Assembly: GCA_028023455.1 (NCBI GenBank)
Contig: JAQFVV010012667.1
Coordinates: 296,501 to 360,500 of the forward strand
Source: Epiperipatus broadwayi
Lineage: Eukaryota > Onychophora > Udeonychophora > Euonychophora > Peripatidae
DNA length: 64,000 nt
Direction: 5' to 3'
The notes under the pieces were generated by a model that was not told the origin of the DNA, searched no databases, and saw only the letters and a list, made by a program, of their open reading frames with translations. Both the position numbers and the translations under genes were made by a program. Positions 12,400 to 24,550 of this stretch are shown one piece after another. How positions within the stretch are numbered: the stretch's first letter is position 1; each line of letters begins with the position of its first letter.

Positions 12400-13640
12400 T
12401 TTTTTGTCAGGATTAAATAAATCCTCAGCATGCGAGATTTCCTCTGGAAACACCATCCGCTCTACTTTTACAACATGCCCAATAATTTCTGGTAATCCCA
12501 TACAAGACTTTCTTCTCCTCTTGATCCAAAAAACCATTGATTCATTATCAAAAGTTTATTTGTCATTATATGCAAAAACTTCATTGCTCAACATCCTGGT
12601 GTTCTCAAGGATTACTTATTACATGCCGATTATTAGTTTTTCCCAAAAGATTCATTAGAAAGATAAATTCACTGTGTGTAAGAGTTTTGTGGAATGGCAA
12701 GACCATGGGCATTAGCCTGAGGGGTCTCCATAGACACACAAAGCTCAATGGGCTATTGTTGCACTCTGTTTCAACCTTTTGTTTCCAGCATACATATAAC
12801 ATCATCTTTAACCTATTTTGCCAATTTCCAGAAGCATCATACTTTACACCTGTTTGTTCTACAGTGACCCCACCTCCTGCCATGAGAATTTGATTGCCAT
12901 CTTTATTGTTAAATATTGCAAAAAAATTTCCTCTACCTATTCAGGTTAACTCACAGAAAATTATGTACTGGGATGCATACCACCTAATTTATGAAGAAAT
13001 TCCCCCAGTCTTATCACTGCTAACCTTTCCCAATCATTCAATCATTAGAAAGTTTAAATGGTGGCATCTAAATCCAAAATTTGTTCATTTTTTGATTAAA
13101 TTAAACCTGAGTGTTCTGCCCACATGCCATATTCTGTTCTATCATAGAGGTATCTCATGTTTGGACCCAGTTTGCCATTTATGTAAATGGGATGATCACA
13201 CAATAATACATATTATGAACCATTGTACCTCACTCCAGTGGAACAGATACTTTATTGCATCCATATACAAAACTAGAATGTCTCTCCTCACTGGACTGAT
13301 TTCTAGCATATCCAATGGGATCTTTCCATCCATAAGAATCATAACTTTTCTGCTGTTTTCATATTTGTCAACCAGGTGCACACTCATTTATGGCCATACT
13401 TTGGTTGACTGTAAGAAATTACTTCTGGCAAAACTTCAGGCCATCAGAAACAGAGATGAAAAATTAGCTCCAACATATATCTACAATGCTACATGGAACC
13501 TTGTAGCAAGGGACAATTTGTGATTGAATAGTTGATTTTTATGCCCAGACTGTTGGTATTGGGTTATGTAACTTTTATTATAGTGTCTGTTAACAACATA
13601 ACTCTGTTATTGCTATGATCTAATTCTTTGAGTTCACAAT
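12400..13640 (+). mobile_element. Non-LTR retrotransposon copy C, 5'-truncated
   Basis: It starts at the end of the RT palm and keeps the thumb, CCHC knuckle, C-terminus and a short 3' UTR ending TTTGAGTTCACAATAAAATT. It is followed by TA repeats instead of TAA. Protein-level similarity to copy B is clear throughout, but this copy has diverged to less AT-rich codons, suggesting a different subfamily. Confidence 0.8.
12405..13523 (+). pseudogene. LINE ORF2 C-terminal half, frameshifted, copy C
   Basis: LNKSSACEISS aligns with the palm end of copy B (FNRNKTAAWF). DSLSKVYLSLYAKTSLLNIL matches its thumb, VLWNGKTMGISLRGL its LLWGRKDIAIS block, and WHLNPKFVHFLIKLNLSVLP the W-L-x-P-K block. The knuckle CHLC(8)H(4)C lies near 13170-13225. 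STRCTLIYG and NATWNLVARDNL end at 13521-13523. A frameshift lies near 12650, and a second break near 12890 joins the two long frames. The second frame (12894-13523) is uninterrupted for 209 codons, so the decay is modest. Confidence 0.8.
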
Positions 13641-13644
13641 AAAA

Positions 13645-13649
13645 TTTCC

Positions 13650-13687
<38 letters not shown>

Positions 13688-13708
13688 AAATATATTTGTT
13701 TGAATTAT

Positions 13709-13742
<34 letters not shown>
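13645..13742. repeat. Two (TA)n tracts with palindromic flanks
   Basis: TTTCCATATA at 13645 and TATATGGAAA at 13681 bracket the first TA tract. A second TA tract runs from about 13714 to 13742. They separate LINE copy C from the following element. Confidence 0.85.
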
Positions 13743-13744
<2 letters not shown>

Positions 13745-15232
13745 TTACCAGTAAATCTTAGTATTTCTAGACAACAAGGAAAAATTTTAGGTATAACCTT
13801 ACAAAATATGACTCAGAATCTGAAATATTTCAGGTAAATTTAATATATATTGACAAATTATGAACAATTAACTATGTCTGACATATCTTTTAAGATAATT
13901 TTGGATTTACAAAAGCTTTTTCTTTAACAAAATGATATTTTTTAATCATTAAAACCAATAAAAATGGCTTCCTACAACCACATAACTAAGTTGTTGATAC
14001 AAAAAACCTATTCTACCATGTTGTCAGTTCTATCTCATAAGTAACATATGCCAGCATTTTCAAAAACAGTTTCCATGCTCAGCAATAGCCATGATATTTC
14101 AAATCCAATAATGAACAATCCAATTTCAAGTTTCAAGACAACCAATGTCAAATGAAATTTAAAACCTAGTCTTAGAAACACAAGATTGTGTTTACCCCCT
14201 TCTCATAGTGTGAATGTCTGACATGTTGACAACACTTTGCCAAAATTTATTATGATAATTCTGCATGGGGTATCATTTAATACATTTTCCCTTTTAGTTT
14301 ATCATTATATTAGCCACAGATTCCAACTTCTCCTATATCACTTCCAACCAACTCCCTGGAATCTCAACTGGCTCAAGTGCCTACCATGAATGAACTCATA
14401 GCTCTAATGTCACACCAGGTAAACTCTGGTACAAATACTGCATTATTTGAAAGTAACACAATACACTCACCTCATCAACCCACTGATCCAAAAACTTTAC
14501 AAGATCTCTCCACAAACTTACCTCAAATGGACTTTAAATGCCCAACACATAAACAAAAAGACTTAGCCTTGACACCTATAGTGATAACCAACTAAAAAGC
14601 ACAATTTATGTACAACCATATATCAATGGAACATTAACTTCACCCCTAAATGTATTAACAAATATTACCATGTGCTTTCATGTATTTATCTCATAATGCT
14701 TTTGAAATTTTTTTATAAACCTAATTTAATATATATGTATTTTGTTTAACAACAATTATTCTCCCAAATAATATAAATTATTTTTTATCATAAACAAAAT
14801 TGTAAATCTTGATATATAATGTCATGTATTGAATTGTATCTAAAAACTTATGTTTTTCATGTATAACTTTTGTAATACATAAACAATAAGACAGCTATAA
14901 AACCAAATAAATCCAATTATATCAATCTAACACCAACTCCATCCCATCCCCCATATATGTTTTCATTTATATTGTATGTTACTATGTATATTTCTCAAGA
15001 TCCCTTTTAAAAATTCTATGTAAACCTACTTTGAAACAAACATCTTGTTATGTAACAATCATTCTGCTTTCACTTACTGTAAGCCATGCTTTTTTCTTTA
15101 TCACATATAAGATTATAAACCTTTATTGCATATGTAATATCATGAATTAACTTCTATCTAAGACCTTATGTTTTCATATGTAACTCATGTAGATCATTTT
15201 GAGTCTTAATGAAGTTTATCTTTGAAACAATG
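13743..15232 (+). mobile_element. Probable LINE copy D of the same family, degraded
   Basis: Near 13780 the reading QQGKILGITLQN resembles the F-x-Y-L-G-I block after the RT palm. The right end, TTAATGAAGTTTATCTTTGAAACAATGATAATAAT, is built like the 3' ends of copies A and B (a TTTGAAAC block followed by TAA repeats). Between these lies a 72-codon open stretch (14377-14595) of unknown nature. I do not find the CCHC knuckle or the ATWxL terminus, so the middle may be rearranged or may belong to another element. Confidence 0.45.
14630..15220 (+). repeat. Two tandem copies (about 310 bp) in the 3' region of copy D
   Basis: Block CTATCTAAGACCTTATG near 15155 matches TGTATCTAAAAACTTATG near 14838. 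ATGTAAACCTACTTTG near 15020 matches ATAAACCTAATTTAA near 14715. The spacing of about 305-316 bp and the shared order indicate an imperfect tandem duplication, probably in a 3' UTR. Confidence 0.55.
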
Positions 15233-15258
15233 ATAATAATAATAAAAACAACAACAAC

Positions 15259-15302
<44 letters not shown>

Positions 15303-15352
15303 TAAATAATAATAATAATAATAATAATAATTCAATTCAATTCAATTCAATT
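15232..15352. repeat. (TAA)n plus (TTCAA)n junction of two LINE tails
   Basis: TAA units, interrupted by CAACAA and GATAAA, run to about 15330. Then come four TTCAA units (TTGAA on the minus strand) to 15350. The TAA part continues the + strand copy D. The TTGAA part is the tail of the minus-strand LINE E. The two elements therefore meet 3' end to 3' end. Confidence 0.85.
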
Positions 15353-16690
15353 TATTCTATGAAATAAAACAAAGTACATCATTTAAAAACTCCAAACAAG
15401 AAAAATCTTGTGTGTGGAATTTACATGTAAAAATAAATTAAATAAAAATACAATCAAAAACTCAAAAGAACAGTTTAGGAAATAAATAAAATTAATTAAA
15501 TAAATAAAATAAATGCCAAAATTAATACATACTACACAACCATTGACACAAATATTTTTTGAATGATATATAAGAAATATTATTCAGATCAATTGAACAT
15601 TCATATAAAAATTTATTAAACAACTTTGACCCAGAATAAACATATTGTCTTCTACTAGATTCCTTAAAAAATTTTGGTAAAGGTAATTGAAATTTATTAG
15701 AAAGACGAGTATTTAGAACATAAACTCTAGAATTCAGAAAAGGTTTAGCACAAAAAATATCAAAAATAACTCTATATTGATATAAGTGATTTACATCAAA
15801 TAAACCAAATGCAATATAAATATCTCGAACAGAAGAGGAGCAGATCTACCAAAAATAATCCAAAGTATAATTTTGCAAAACACGCAAAGAAGATAAAATA
15901 TGTGGAGAAGCATTACCCCAAATAATGATATTGTAAGATAAAATACTCTGATAACAGACAATGTAAATAAAAATGAGAGCAGACCTAGGAAGAAATTTAA
16001 CTAAATAATAAAACATATAGTTTAAATTACGTAACCGTTGACAAAGATAGGTAATGTGATTTGTCCAGGACAATCTGGAGTCAATATATATTCCCAAATA
16101 ACAATAATTATCTACCAAAGGAATATTCTCACAAGTACATATACTATTATAATGCAAAATATACTTACAGCAAATTTTAATCTTAAGAGAAAAAAAAGTA
16201 GCTTGTAAGAAAAAAGAATAGCTTTTGTTTTATCTAAATTGACCAACAATGAATTATATGCCAACCATTTACCAATTGAGTCCAAATCCTCATTCACTAA
16301 TTTTTCAAGAAGATTATAAGAAACAGCATTGCAAGATAAAGCAATATCATCAGCAAAACCAAAAATCTTAGAATGTAACTTCAATGAAAATAAATCATTA
16401 ATATAAATTAAAAACAATAGAGGACCAAGTACTGAACAGATCGGAAGAGCAGAATTAATCAAGACAACATCACTGATAGTACCATAAATATTAGTAAACT
16501 GTTTCCTATCATTTAAATAACTCTCCAACCAACTACCAATAGATCCACGAAAACCATACAAGTAGCAACGCTTAATCAAAATATTATGATTAACAGAATC
16601 AAATGCTTTAGATAAATCAAGATAAATAGCCAATGTTTTAAGTTCCTGATCCAATGAAGATGTTAAATACTGAACATGATGTTTTAAAGC
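15353..16690 (-). mobile_element. CR1/Daphne-like LINE copy E, 5'-truncated
   Basis: This is a minus-strand non-LTR element of a different lineage from copies A-D. It keeps most of the RT domain and the complete C-terminus. Its 3' end reads CATAGAATAAATTGAATTGA..., a short tail of the type seen in CR1/Daphne-group LINEs (from memory of the group, not checked). It is truncated exactly at the TAA tract starting at 16691. Confidence 0.85.
15522..16690 (-). pseudogene. LINE E reverse transcriptase and C-terminus, frameshifted
   Basis: The minus-strand frame opens at 16690 and reads IYLDLSKAFDSVNHNIL (RT motif with the first catalytic Asp). Then comes SVLGPLLFLIYINDL and an intact FADDIAL (second and third catalytic Asp, near 16345). 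A frameshift near 16170 leads to NYCYLGIYIDSRLSW, and a second near 15846 leads to a basic C-terminal part (KFFKESSRRQYVYSG) ending at the stop 15522-15524. The usual GVPQGSVLGP is degraded to ALPICSVLGP. The order and spacing match Jockey/CR1-type ORF2 proteins. The endonuclease is absent. Confidence 0.85.
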
Positions 16691-16825
<135 letters not shown>

Positions 16826-17309
16826 AGGTATGGCACTTAATGCTTGTGATAAATACAAAGTTTGGAAAATGTTTATAAAAATTTTGAATTTAGACATATT
16901 TTATATATAATAATTAGTATTTATTAATGAGTATATATATATAAAATAAATATATATAATATTTTATAACGGATACTGTATTTTACATTTAATATATATA
17001 TAGTAAATATTTTAAAAATAAAATTATAGCCTAATCACATAATTGTACAGAAATGACTTAAAATATAAATAAATTAACATTCTACTGCTTGATAATTTTA
17101 TTAATAGATTACAAAGCATTTCAAAGGCATTGCATTTGATTTTCAGATAATCAACCTGATTAATGACATAATTCTAATTTAGTAATTCTGAATTTGAGGG
17201 ATCAAATTATAGAAAGCAAGAATAATCCAGAAAAGTATTGTACATACTAGATTATAACATTACTTGACCCTAAGTAGCCATCTGCATGCATTTAATCCTT
17301 ATGAAAGCT
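16826..17309. other. AT-rich spacer
   Basis: No motif, hairpin or open frame recognised. Confidence 0.5.
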
Positions 17310-18000
17310 GACTTTTTATTCCATCTGGTGAGAGTTTTTGAAAATGCTCATCCTTTCATTTCTGTACAAAATCTTTATGTTATACTAAAAATTAATAAAT
17401 TAAATTCGATTTCTTTTTGTTTTATGAATGAATAATCTAAAAAATTACATTTGAACTTTGTAAACATTTAAAAACTGAGTTGTACATAAGAACAATAAAC
17501 CATTAACATCAGTAATATTTGTCTAAACTCTCTTTCAAAGATGAACAAATTTGCTTTTGTTTTTTTAAATGTAAACAAATGTGAATTCATAATAGATCAA
17601 TCAAAGTCTATTTTAAGACATGATATTTACTTTACAATTATAAGAATATTTGTAAATATTATAATGTCATGTCAATTCTAACAAACAATGAATGATTTTA
17701 CACATATTGTGATTATTTCATTTATATTGAGGTCTAGTTTATTAACTTTTAGTTTTAAAAGTAAAAGATAAATGAATAAATTCACATGTTTTTTTTATTT
17801 TTGCTTTAAATAATAATCAACCAATTAGTGTGTAAAAATAATCAAAAATATTTTATAAATAAGCTGACAATCATATTTCTTTTATTCCAGAAACTTTGTA
17901 TAAAAATTAGACCAGAAAGAAGTGAATGTTCTATGGATATGTTTGACATAATCAAGATTTAGATATTAGTTGACTGACTTAATAAAAAAAGAATGTCAGC
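17310..18000 (+). repeat. Dispersed repeat family R2, copy 1
   Basis: It aligns by eye with 30130-30790 in the same order. Shared blocks are CATCTGGTG..GAGTTTT, CACATTTGA-like text, AAATGAATAAATT, CAATTAGTRTGTAAA and TTAGRCCAGARA..GTGAATGT. There is no coding capacity. The family is not recognised. Confidence 0.6.
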
Positions 18001-18420
18001 AGCTACATTATACAAAAAATCCTATGTAAACCCCATTTACAGTAACATTAAAATAACTATTTAAAGCAACAAAACTACCTCCCTTTTTAGGAAGTACACA
18101 ATCCATATTTTCTAATGAATTTAAAAATTGCCAAATTAATATTAATATTATCATGAATTCTGAATGAAAAATGTGAAAAAATATTTATCCAAAAAATATT
18201 TTAATAAAATTAATAAATCAAGTTTATGAAATAATACTTTTAAAAAGCATCTTCTGAATCCCTTTTTAAGATAATTATAATGATTTAGTCTAGTAATATT
18301 TGTCTGTATTTATTTATACTGTTTTTTTTTTAAATAAACATCTTATACAGTTTAACCAAGTAATTAAATTTATATGTAAAAGTTCCTGAATCAAGACTGA
18401 TGAAAATAAAAAAATTTACT
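18001..18420. other. AT-rich spacer
   Basis: It may include the rest of repeat R2; no further shared blocks were clear. Confidence 0.4.
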
Positions 18421-19174
18421 TTAACCCTTTTCCCGCCTCCTACAAGGCTCCTCGTAGACATCTGACATCACTCTAACTCTGTCAGTTCTTATGCTAAAAA
18501 ATTTGTTTGATAGGTTTTGAATAGGTTTTTAAAAGTTCTGTAAGATGGTGCCCTCTTCCGATTTATTTTACAAGTAAAAAATAAAAAAAAACGCATTTAA
18601 ACCTAAACAAAGAAAGAACATTAGTTGTGATTGGTTCTTAGCATGCTCTCAGCCAAAAAAGACATTCTGATTGGCTGGAAAGAACAAAGAAACCGCCTGA
18701 TCAAAGAAAATAAAGAAAAACACTGAGATTTTTATTTCGAATTTAATTTTAAGTATTAAAAAAATATAATTTCAGAAATTAAACTAGTTTTTTAAAAAAT
18801 ATACTAAAAAAACAAAATTATTTTCAAAAAATATTGAAGATTTTAGTAAAAATATTAAAGAAATGTTTAAAAGAAATATTTACTTTTCTATAACGTAAAA
18901 GTCGACCTTTTTGTTTATATTATAGCTTTTATGTTGCCGAAATTGAATATTTTAGAATAAATAAATAGAAATTTATTTTTGAAAGAACTTTCGTTCTCTT
19001 CATAACCTGAAAAATTAGTAATATACTTTTTATAAACGTATCTGAGTTGAATTTAATATTATAGGTGAATATGTTTTAACAATAGGCTTTGTCTTCAGTT
19101 TGTGATTTGGCCAATTAAAAGATTTGATTTTTACCTCATACAACCAATAATATAATTAGCGGTTAAAAGGTTAA
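18421..19174 (+). mobile_element. TTAA-flanked piggyBac-like non-autonomous element, copy 2
   Basis: The 754-bp element is framed by TTAA at 18421 and 19171. The left end is TTAACCCTTTTCCCGC. The right end, reversed, is TTAACCTTTTAACCGC, so the imperfect terminal repeat is about 12-13 bp. A TTAA duplication and CCCTTT-type ends are features of the piggyBac superfamily. The inverted homologue at 4954-5913 supports transposition. It carries CCAAT-type motifs (TGATTGGTT near 18635, CTGATTGGCTGG near 18668). No transposase is encoded, so movement would have needed a partner elsewhere. Confidence 0.65.
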
Positions 19175-19671
19175 ATTAGTTGAATAATATAAGTAGTGCA
19201 CAACTTTCTACCTGACCTCCTTTATTCTAAGACCTTATAAACAACTAATCATAAAACTATTTTTTATTTTAAAAAAATATTTACCATATATTTTTTTTTC
19301 TTTTGTGGGCAACATAACCGATTAAAACTGGTAATGTAAAGTGAAACCACATTATTTAATAATAACAACAATCTGTACCAAATTAAGGTAAAACTTAAAC
19401 CAGTTTTAACATAATACTCTAGCTGATATAAAAATCAACAATTCAATATAGATACTTAAATACAAAATTATATTAATTGGTCATTTTTTTGATTACAACA
19501 TAGTGACATTTTTATTTAGATTATTACAGAAATTCTCATTATATTTCAATGTTTGCTTTTATAATTCTGGAAAAATCTTGAAATTTATATATTTGCATTA
19601 AGATGATCAATTTTCAGGCTTTAAATTATCAATAATATTTTGTGATGTTGATCGCTATTATATATATATAT
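19175..19671. other. AT-rich spacer
   Basis: Nothing recognised. Confidence 0.5.
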
Positions 19672-20470
19672 TAGATTGATAAAAAATCAAATCAGATGTC
19701 ATATGACTTAATTTTAATAAAGCTCGTATTTACAAATGTTATATATAGAGTACGTAGAAATACACACTCTTATCAAGCTTTTAAAAATACCCTCAATCCC
19801 AGACTGCAGTTTCTGCATCTAGAATCATCAGTGAGATGTTAGGGATTAGAAATACTAGAACTAGTCTAGCATTTTATCAATGCCTAACTATTGAGAAGAA
19901 AATCTAAAATCTTCAGACATTTAAATGTCCAAAAATCCAGCTATCTAACTCAAATAGCCGTATGGGACTGAACAAAATTCAGATACACCATATATTAATA
20001 GCTCTAGCAATATAAAATTGCCAAAGCCTTAATAGCAAAAACTAAAATTAAATTGATAAAAAATCAAGTGTATTTTTACATACTCTATATATAACATATG
20101 TAAATACGAGCTTTATTAAAATGAGGTCATATAACATCTGACTTGATTTTTATCAATTTAATTTTAGTTTTTGCTATTAAGGCTTTGGCAATTTTATATT
20201 GCTAGAGCTATTAATATATGGTGTATCTGAATTTTGTTCAGTCCCATACGGCTATTTGAGTTAGATAGTGGATTTTTGGACATTTAAATGTCTGAAGATT
20301 TCAGATTTTCTTCTCAGTAGTTAGGCATTGATAAAATGCTAGACTAGTTCTAGTATTTCTAATCCCTAACACCTCACTGATGATGCTAGATGCAGAAACT
20401 GTGGTCTGGGGTTGAGGGTATTTTAATTGCTTGATAAGAGTGTGTATTTTTACGTACTATATATATATAT
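19672..20470. mobile_element. Foldback element with nested inverted repeats
   Basis: Two inverted pairs overlap. Arm A (about 19672-19760) is the reverse complement of about 20062-20150. Arm B (about 19743-20062) is the reverse complement of about 20135-20470. The order is therefore A, B, A', B', with high identity (a few mismatches in 300 bp), so the copies are recent or homogenised. No ORF is present. Blocks such as CCATATATTAATAGYTYTAGC and CTAACTYAAATAGCC also occur in the array at 27.95-29.47 kb, so both belong to one family. Confidence 0.8.
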
Positions 20471-20472
20471 AT

Positions 20473-22470
20473 TGTAACCGTTCGATTGTTGTCCCAACTA
20501 CATAATATCACCAAAACATAAGTACGCTAAGAATTGTAACCTCGATCACCGATCAATTCCCACTGCACATTATCAGTTATTAAGAGCTGTAACCAAAAGC
20601 ATATCATGCTATCTATATTATGCACCAAAGACCACAACCAACATCTGGAGCAACTTACCACAGATCAAACCAATGATATGACATAAACTTTTTATGATTT
20701 TATTTGATCGCAGTCAGGGTGTACCATGAATACCTATCATAGTAGTATGATAAAATACATTAAACAAATTATAAGTGTAATGTTATTATCTTTCAAACCT
20801 TAATTTGCGATTTTCATTGTATGAGACCCAAGATGGCATAATTTGTGGAACTACATAAGATTATGAAATTTTAAACCATCTATATGATTTTAATACAAAT
20901 GCTAGTCCAGGTAAAGCTTTGCAATAAATAAACATAAATACTTGGGTTCTTTTTTTTATAGTTTACTATATCACTGAGACTCTTATTATACTGACAAATG
21001 ACAATTTAAAAACGTTAAGTAAATATATTCAATCATGTCATTATCTGGTAAATCTGTTTACAGGTTTAATAATCAATTTATATTGTATACTAGAATCAAC
21101 TACGCAAAGCTAAAATGATGGAAAAGGTAAATGGGATTTTATTGTACCTTACACATCATAAACTACCAAAGACGAAAAGCATCCAAATGTTTTCTCAAAA
21201 TATCACTAAACTCTTATATCATGTTGATGATAGTATGTACTTCAATGTATGCTCTATCCAAGGTTTATGATTTCTGATTTTACGAATGACAAATAGCAAC
21301 GGCACAGTAAATTTAATTATAAATCAACGTTTATTTACAAATTTATGAATAATAAGTAATTAATTCTAATGTTATAATTAAAGACATAAATAAACAAATA
21401 AAATAAATAAATTATAATTCCATCGACTTTCTTCAATAACATATAATAGGTACGGTTTTTAAAAACCTAATCATACCTTATATTTTAATTTGATATAATG
21501 AATGTATTGAGGAAATTATACTAAATTCAACATCAACTCATGAAACATTTAATGTCATTTCCAGATTCAATAAATCTATACCGTAAACTTATAATAATAT
21601 AATAAATAACATTATATCTGTAGGATTTAGCTATAATGCAATCATTAAATAAAGTGAAAATTTAATCTTACATTCAGGTAAATAATAATCAACCAACAGT
21701 TAATTATTATGAGGTAACTTGAATAGAATGTCCTGCTACAATTTGATGATCTAACTTATAAATTATACTTACAAATGGAAGAAGATGATTTAGCAGAATA
21801 ACTAAAATACTTTGCCCAACTTATATCTATGAAGTAAAACCATATTCCTGTGGATGCATTCATCTACACATAGGAATTAAATAACACTAAACGCTTTGTG
21901 GATTTATACACCATCATAAAGTAATAAGTATAATTACACAATTCCGCGGATTAACCACCAGCGCAGGAATGAGTGTAAAATACAAAAATGGCAATTAAGT
22001 AATCTGCGGATTAACCACCGGCACAGATTAATGCATTTTATCATTATAAAACAACATTACTATTTACTTCACATTAAAGTGCAAAATTATCCTCCTCAGT
22101 TATTCTGACCATTCAGAAAACACTAACATTTTAGCAAATGTGGGTTCTTGCATAATAAAATGTTACACTAATCAGGACAACTAATGTACTAACTTATCTT
22201 GCTTAAAATAAAACATATGTAATATAATATAAGTAATATTAGTATAGGAATAGAAATCTGGAAAGACTCACAAAATACCTCATGAAAAATTGATACATCT
22301 CATAAATTCATTTAGTACTTTTCAAGCTTTTTCACAAGCACTATTCTCTTGAATAAGTATTTTATTCAACCCCTATTAATTTAAACTTAATAAAATATAA
22401 CTTATGAACTTCACATGCAAGTTCATATAATGATAAAATTAAAGTAATGCATTATTCATCAAATACATAA
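20473..22470. other. Unclassified less repetitive stretch
   Basis: The first 230 bases are more complex than their surroundings (TGTAACCGTTCGATTGTTG at 20473). No frame stays open. TGTAACC here and GGTTACA near 23967-23973 form a 7-bp inverted pair, both next to ATAT, which could be the ends of an unknown 3.5-kb insertion. This rests on too little to call. Confidence 0.25.
21843..22032. repeat. Cluster of three similar stem-loops
   Basis: ATTCCTGTG...CACATAGGAAT (about 21845-21878) is followed by two units containing GCGGATTAACCACC (about 21945-21975 and 22004-22034), each with partly complementary edges (ATTCC/GGAAT, AATCTG/CAGATT). They are about 60-100 bp apart. Function unknown. Confidence 0.45.
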
Positions 22471-22585
22471 AATCTAACAGGTGTGTGTGTGATATAAATT
22501 AAATGTATAGCATTTTATAGTTCAATACATGAATTCTAGCAGGTGTGTGTATCACAAATTAAATTGTATAGCATTTTATAACTAC
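22450..22585 (+). repeat. 62-bp tandem duplication
   Basis: CAGGTGTGTGT at 22478 recurs at 22540, each followed by an AAATTAAA..TGTATAGCATTTTATA block. Two imperfect copies. Confidence 0.75.
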
Positions 22586-24550
22586 AAATATGATCCGTGA
22601 AATCCATGTACGATGTGTCGAACAATAAATATACGAAGTAATAGCTACAATTATAGTTGAATTCCATACATGTAATTTTATCCATTTGTATTAGTTATTA
22701 TAAGCACTATTAGATTAACGATTTTACGTGGTTCCATAAACATGAAACAATTCCAAAACATGACACGCAGAGTTTAAATGAAAATGTTTTTTCATAAGTT
22801 ATTAATTTCTACATTTCTCTATTAAAACTGTTCCAAGTTTATCACATCCATGCTAATATTTATTTATCCATGCTTAAATCTAGGAATACTAATTATAGCA
22901 ATTAATTTAATCATTCCAAACTGATGATAAAATGAGAAAATAGCTTTGATTAATTATTTGAAGACTGTTTTTATTATCCAAATGGTAAACAAATTAACTA
23001 GCAAATATATTACTGGCATTGCAAAGTTAAATATCAATCAATACTATATTTTTTTTTTATTAAAATTATAAATGGAAATATTAAACTATGTTAATAACTT
23101 TAACATTTTACTTTAATTTAAACTTCTTCTTTTTTAAAAAGCAAATTTTCATATTTATAAAACTTCTGTAATTAAAATACTTATTTAATTTTTCCAAATT
23201 GTAGAATAATAAATATTTTAAAACATACCAAAATCTTATAATTAATTCTGCTTTTAAACTGGAAAGCTCCGACATATTTCAAATGTAATATTGGAAAATT
23301 ATTATTAGCGATTTGATCCACCTGGTTAGCCAACTTGAACAGACTTTTAAATTTAGCAATTCATCTTATTATTAAATACCACTATGTTATTTTTACGTTT
23401 ATAGAAAACTTTGTGGTAATCCGTTTACTTGTTAACTATTTTAAAATAAGCTTATCATATTTACACCATTTGCCTTTTACCATTTTCTTTTTTTTCTCTC
23501 TCCCTCCAAAAGCAACACTATCAGACGATCTTTTTTAAATTCGCGCTCCTTTCTTTTTTACATTGAAACGCATACGTAATTACTGTATTTATTTTTAATA
23601 ATTAAATTTAGTTGAACAAATGGGTTTTTTTAATTCAATGGAAATAATATTTAAGACCATTTTAAACAAATAAAATATTATTATTATTTTTAATAATATT
23701 TTACCAAATTTAATGTGTTGTCAAAATTTTTTAAAAAGTTAAACATTTTGATATGAATTAGTATATGGAAAGAAGCAATTTAAATTTATTAAAATAATAT
23801 AGACAACAAGTAAGGCAAAATATTACCCATTCTCTCTAATAAATTATTTTGAATATAAGAGAGTAATCTGTTCAAAGTGCAAATCAAGCCAATCAAATCA
23901 CCAAAAGAAGACAGAGAAATTTTTATACTAGTTACATCAATTATTATATTTTATACTAAAATATATGGTTACAATATATATATTAAAACAAAATATTCTA
24001 TTTTATTATGGTACAAATTTATTGTATAAAACATTGAGTGGAAAAGTTTATGAATTTACACTAAAGTTAAACAATCAAATCTCAAAAGTTTGTGTTATTT
24101 ATAAAATCAACTTTCAAATTTTATTAAAATAAAACTCTGATTGCCACTTTGGAAAATTTATATGCTGCAGTGAATTAATTAAAATCAAAACTTATATCCA
24201 CTCATATTTGGACATTATTTCAAATGTAGAGTAATATTTCTAACTCAGCATTGATATATATTTTTTCTAAAGTTAGTGATATCAAATATTTTTTTTGTTC
24301 CCTTATTGCATTAATAGGATTACTGAAAATAATCTGTCCAAATTTTCTTTTTTTATTTGGTACTGGTAAAAATCTTAGTACTGATTGTCTCTATCACAAA
24401 TGGTGATAATTGCATCATATTACATTTATATGTATGTTTTGGAGTTTATACAGTATCAATATCTAACAAATTCAGATTAATCTAGAATTGTATCTAATTA
24501 TTTATTTACTAACAAATAATTAGATGATTAGCTGCTAGTTATGGATTGTC
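22586..24550. other. AT-rich spacer
   Basis: No gene is supported. A 67-codon open stretch at 23335-23538 has no recognisable motif and lies in random AT-rich sequence. Confidence 0.5.

Noticed and set aside
14377-14595. 72-codon ORF as an ORF1 protein of the LINE
   Set aside because: It has no zinc knuckle, coiled coil or RRM-like motif and no counterpart in copies A-C.
23335-23538. 67-codon membrane-like peptide
   Set aside because: Hydrophobicity follows from T-rich codons; no signal or family features.
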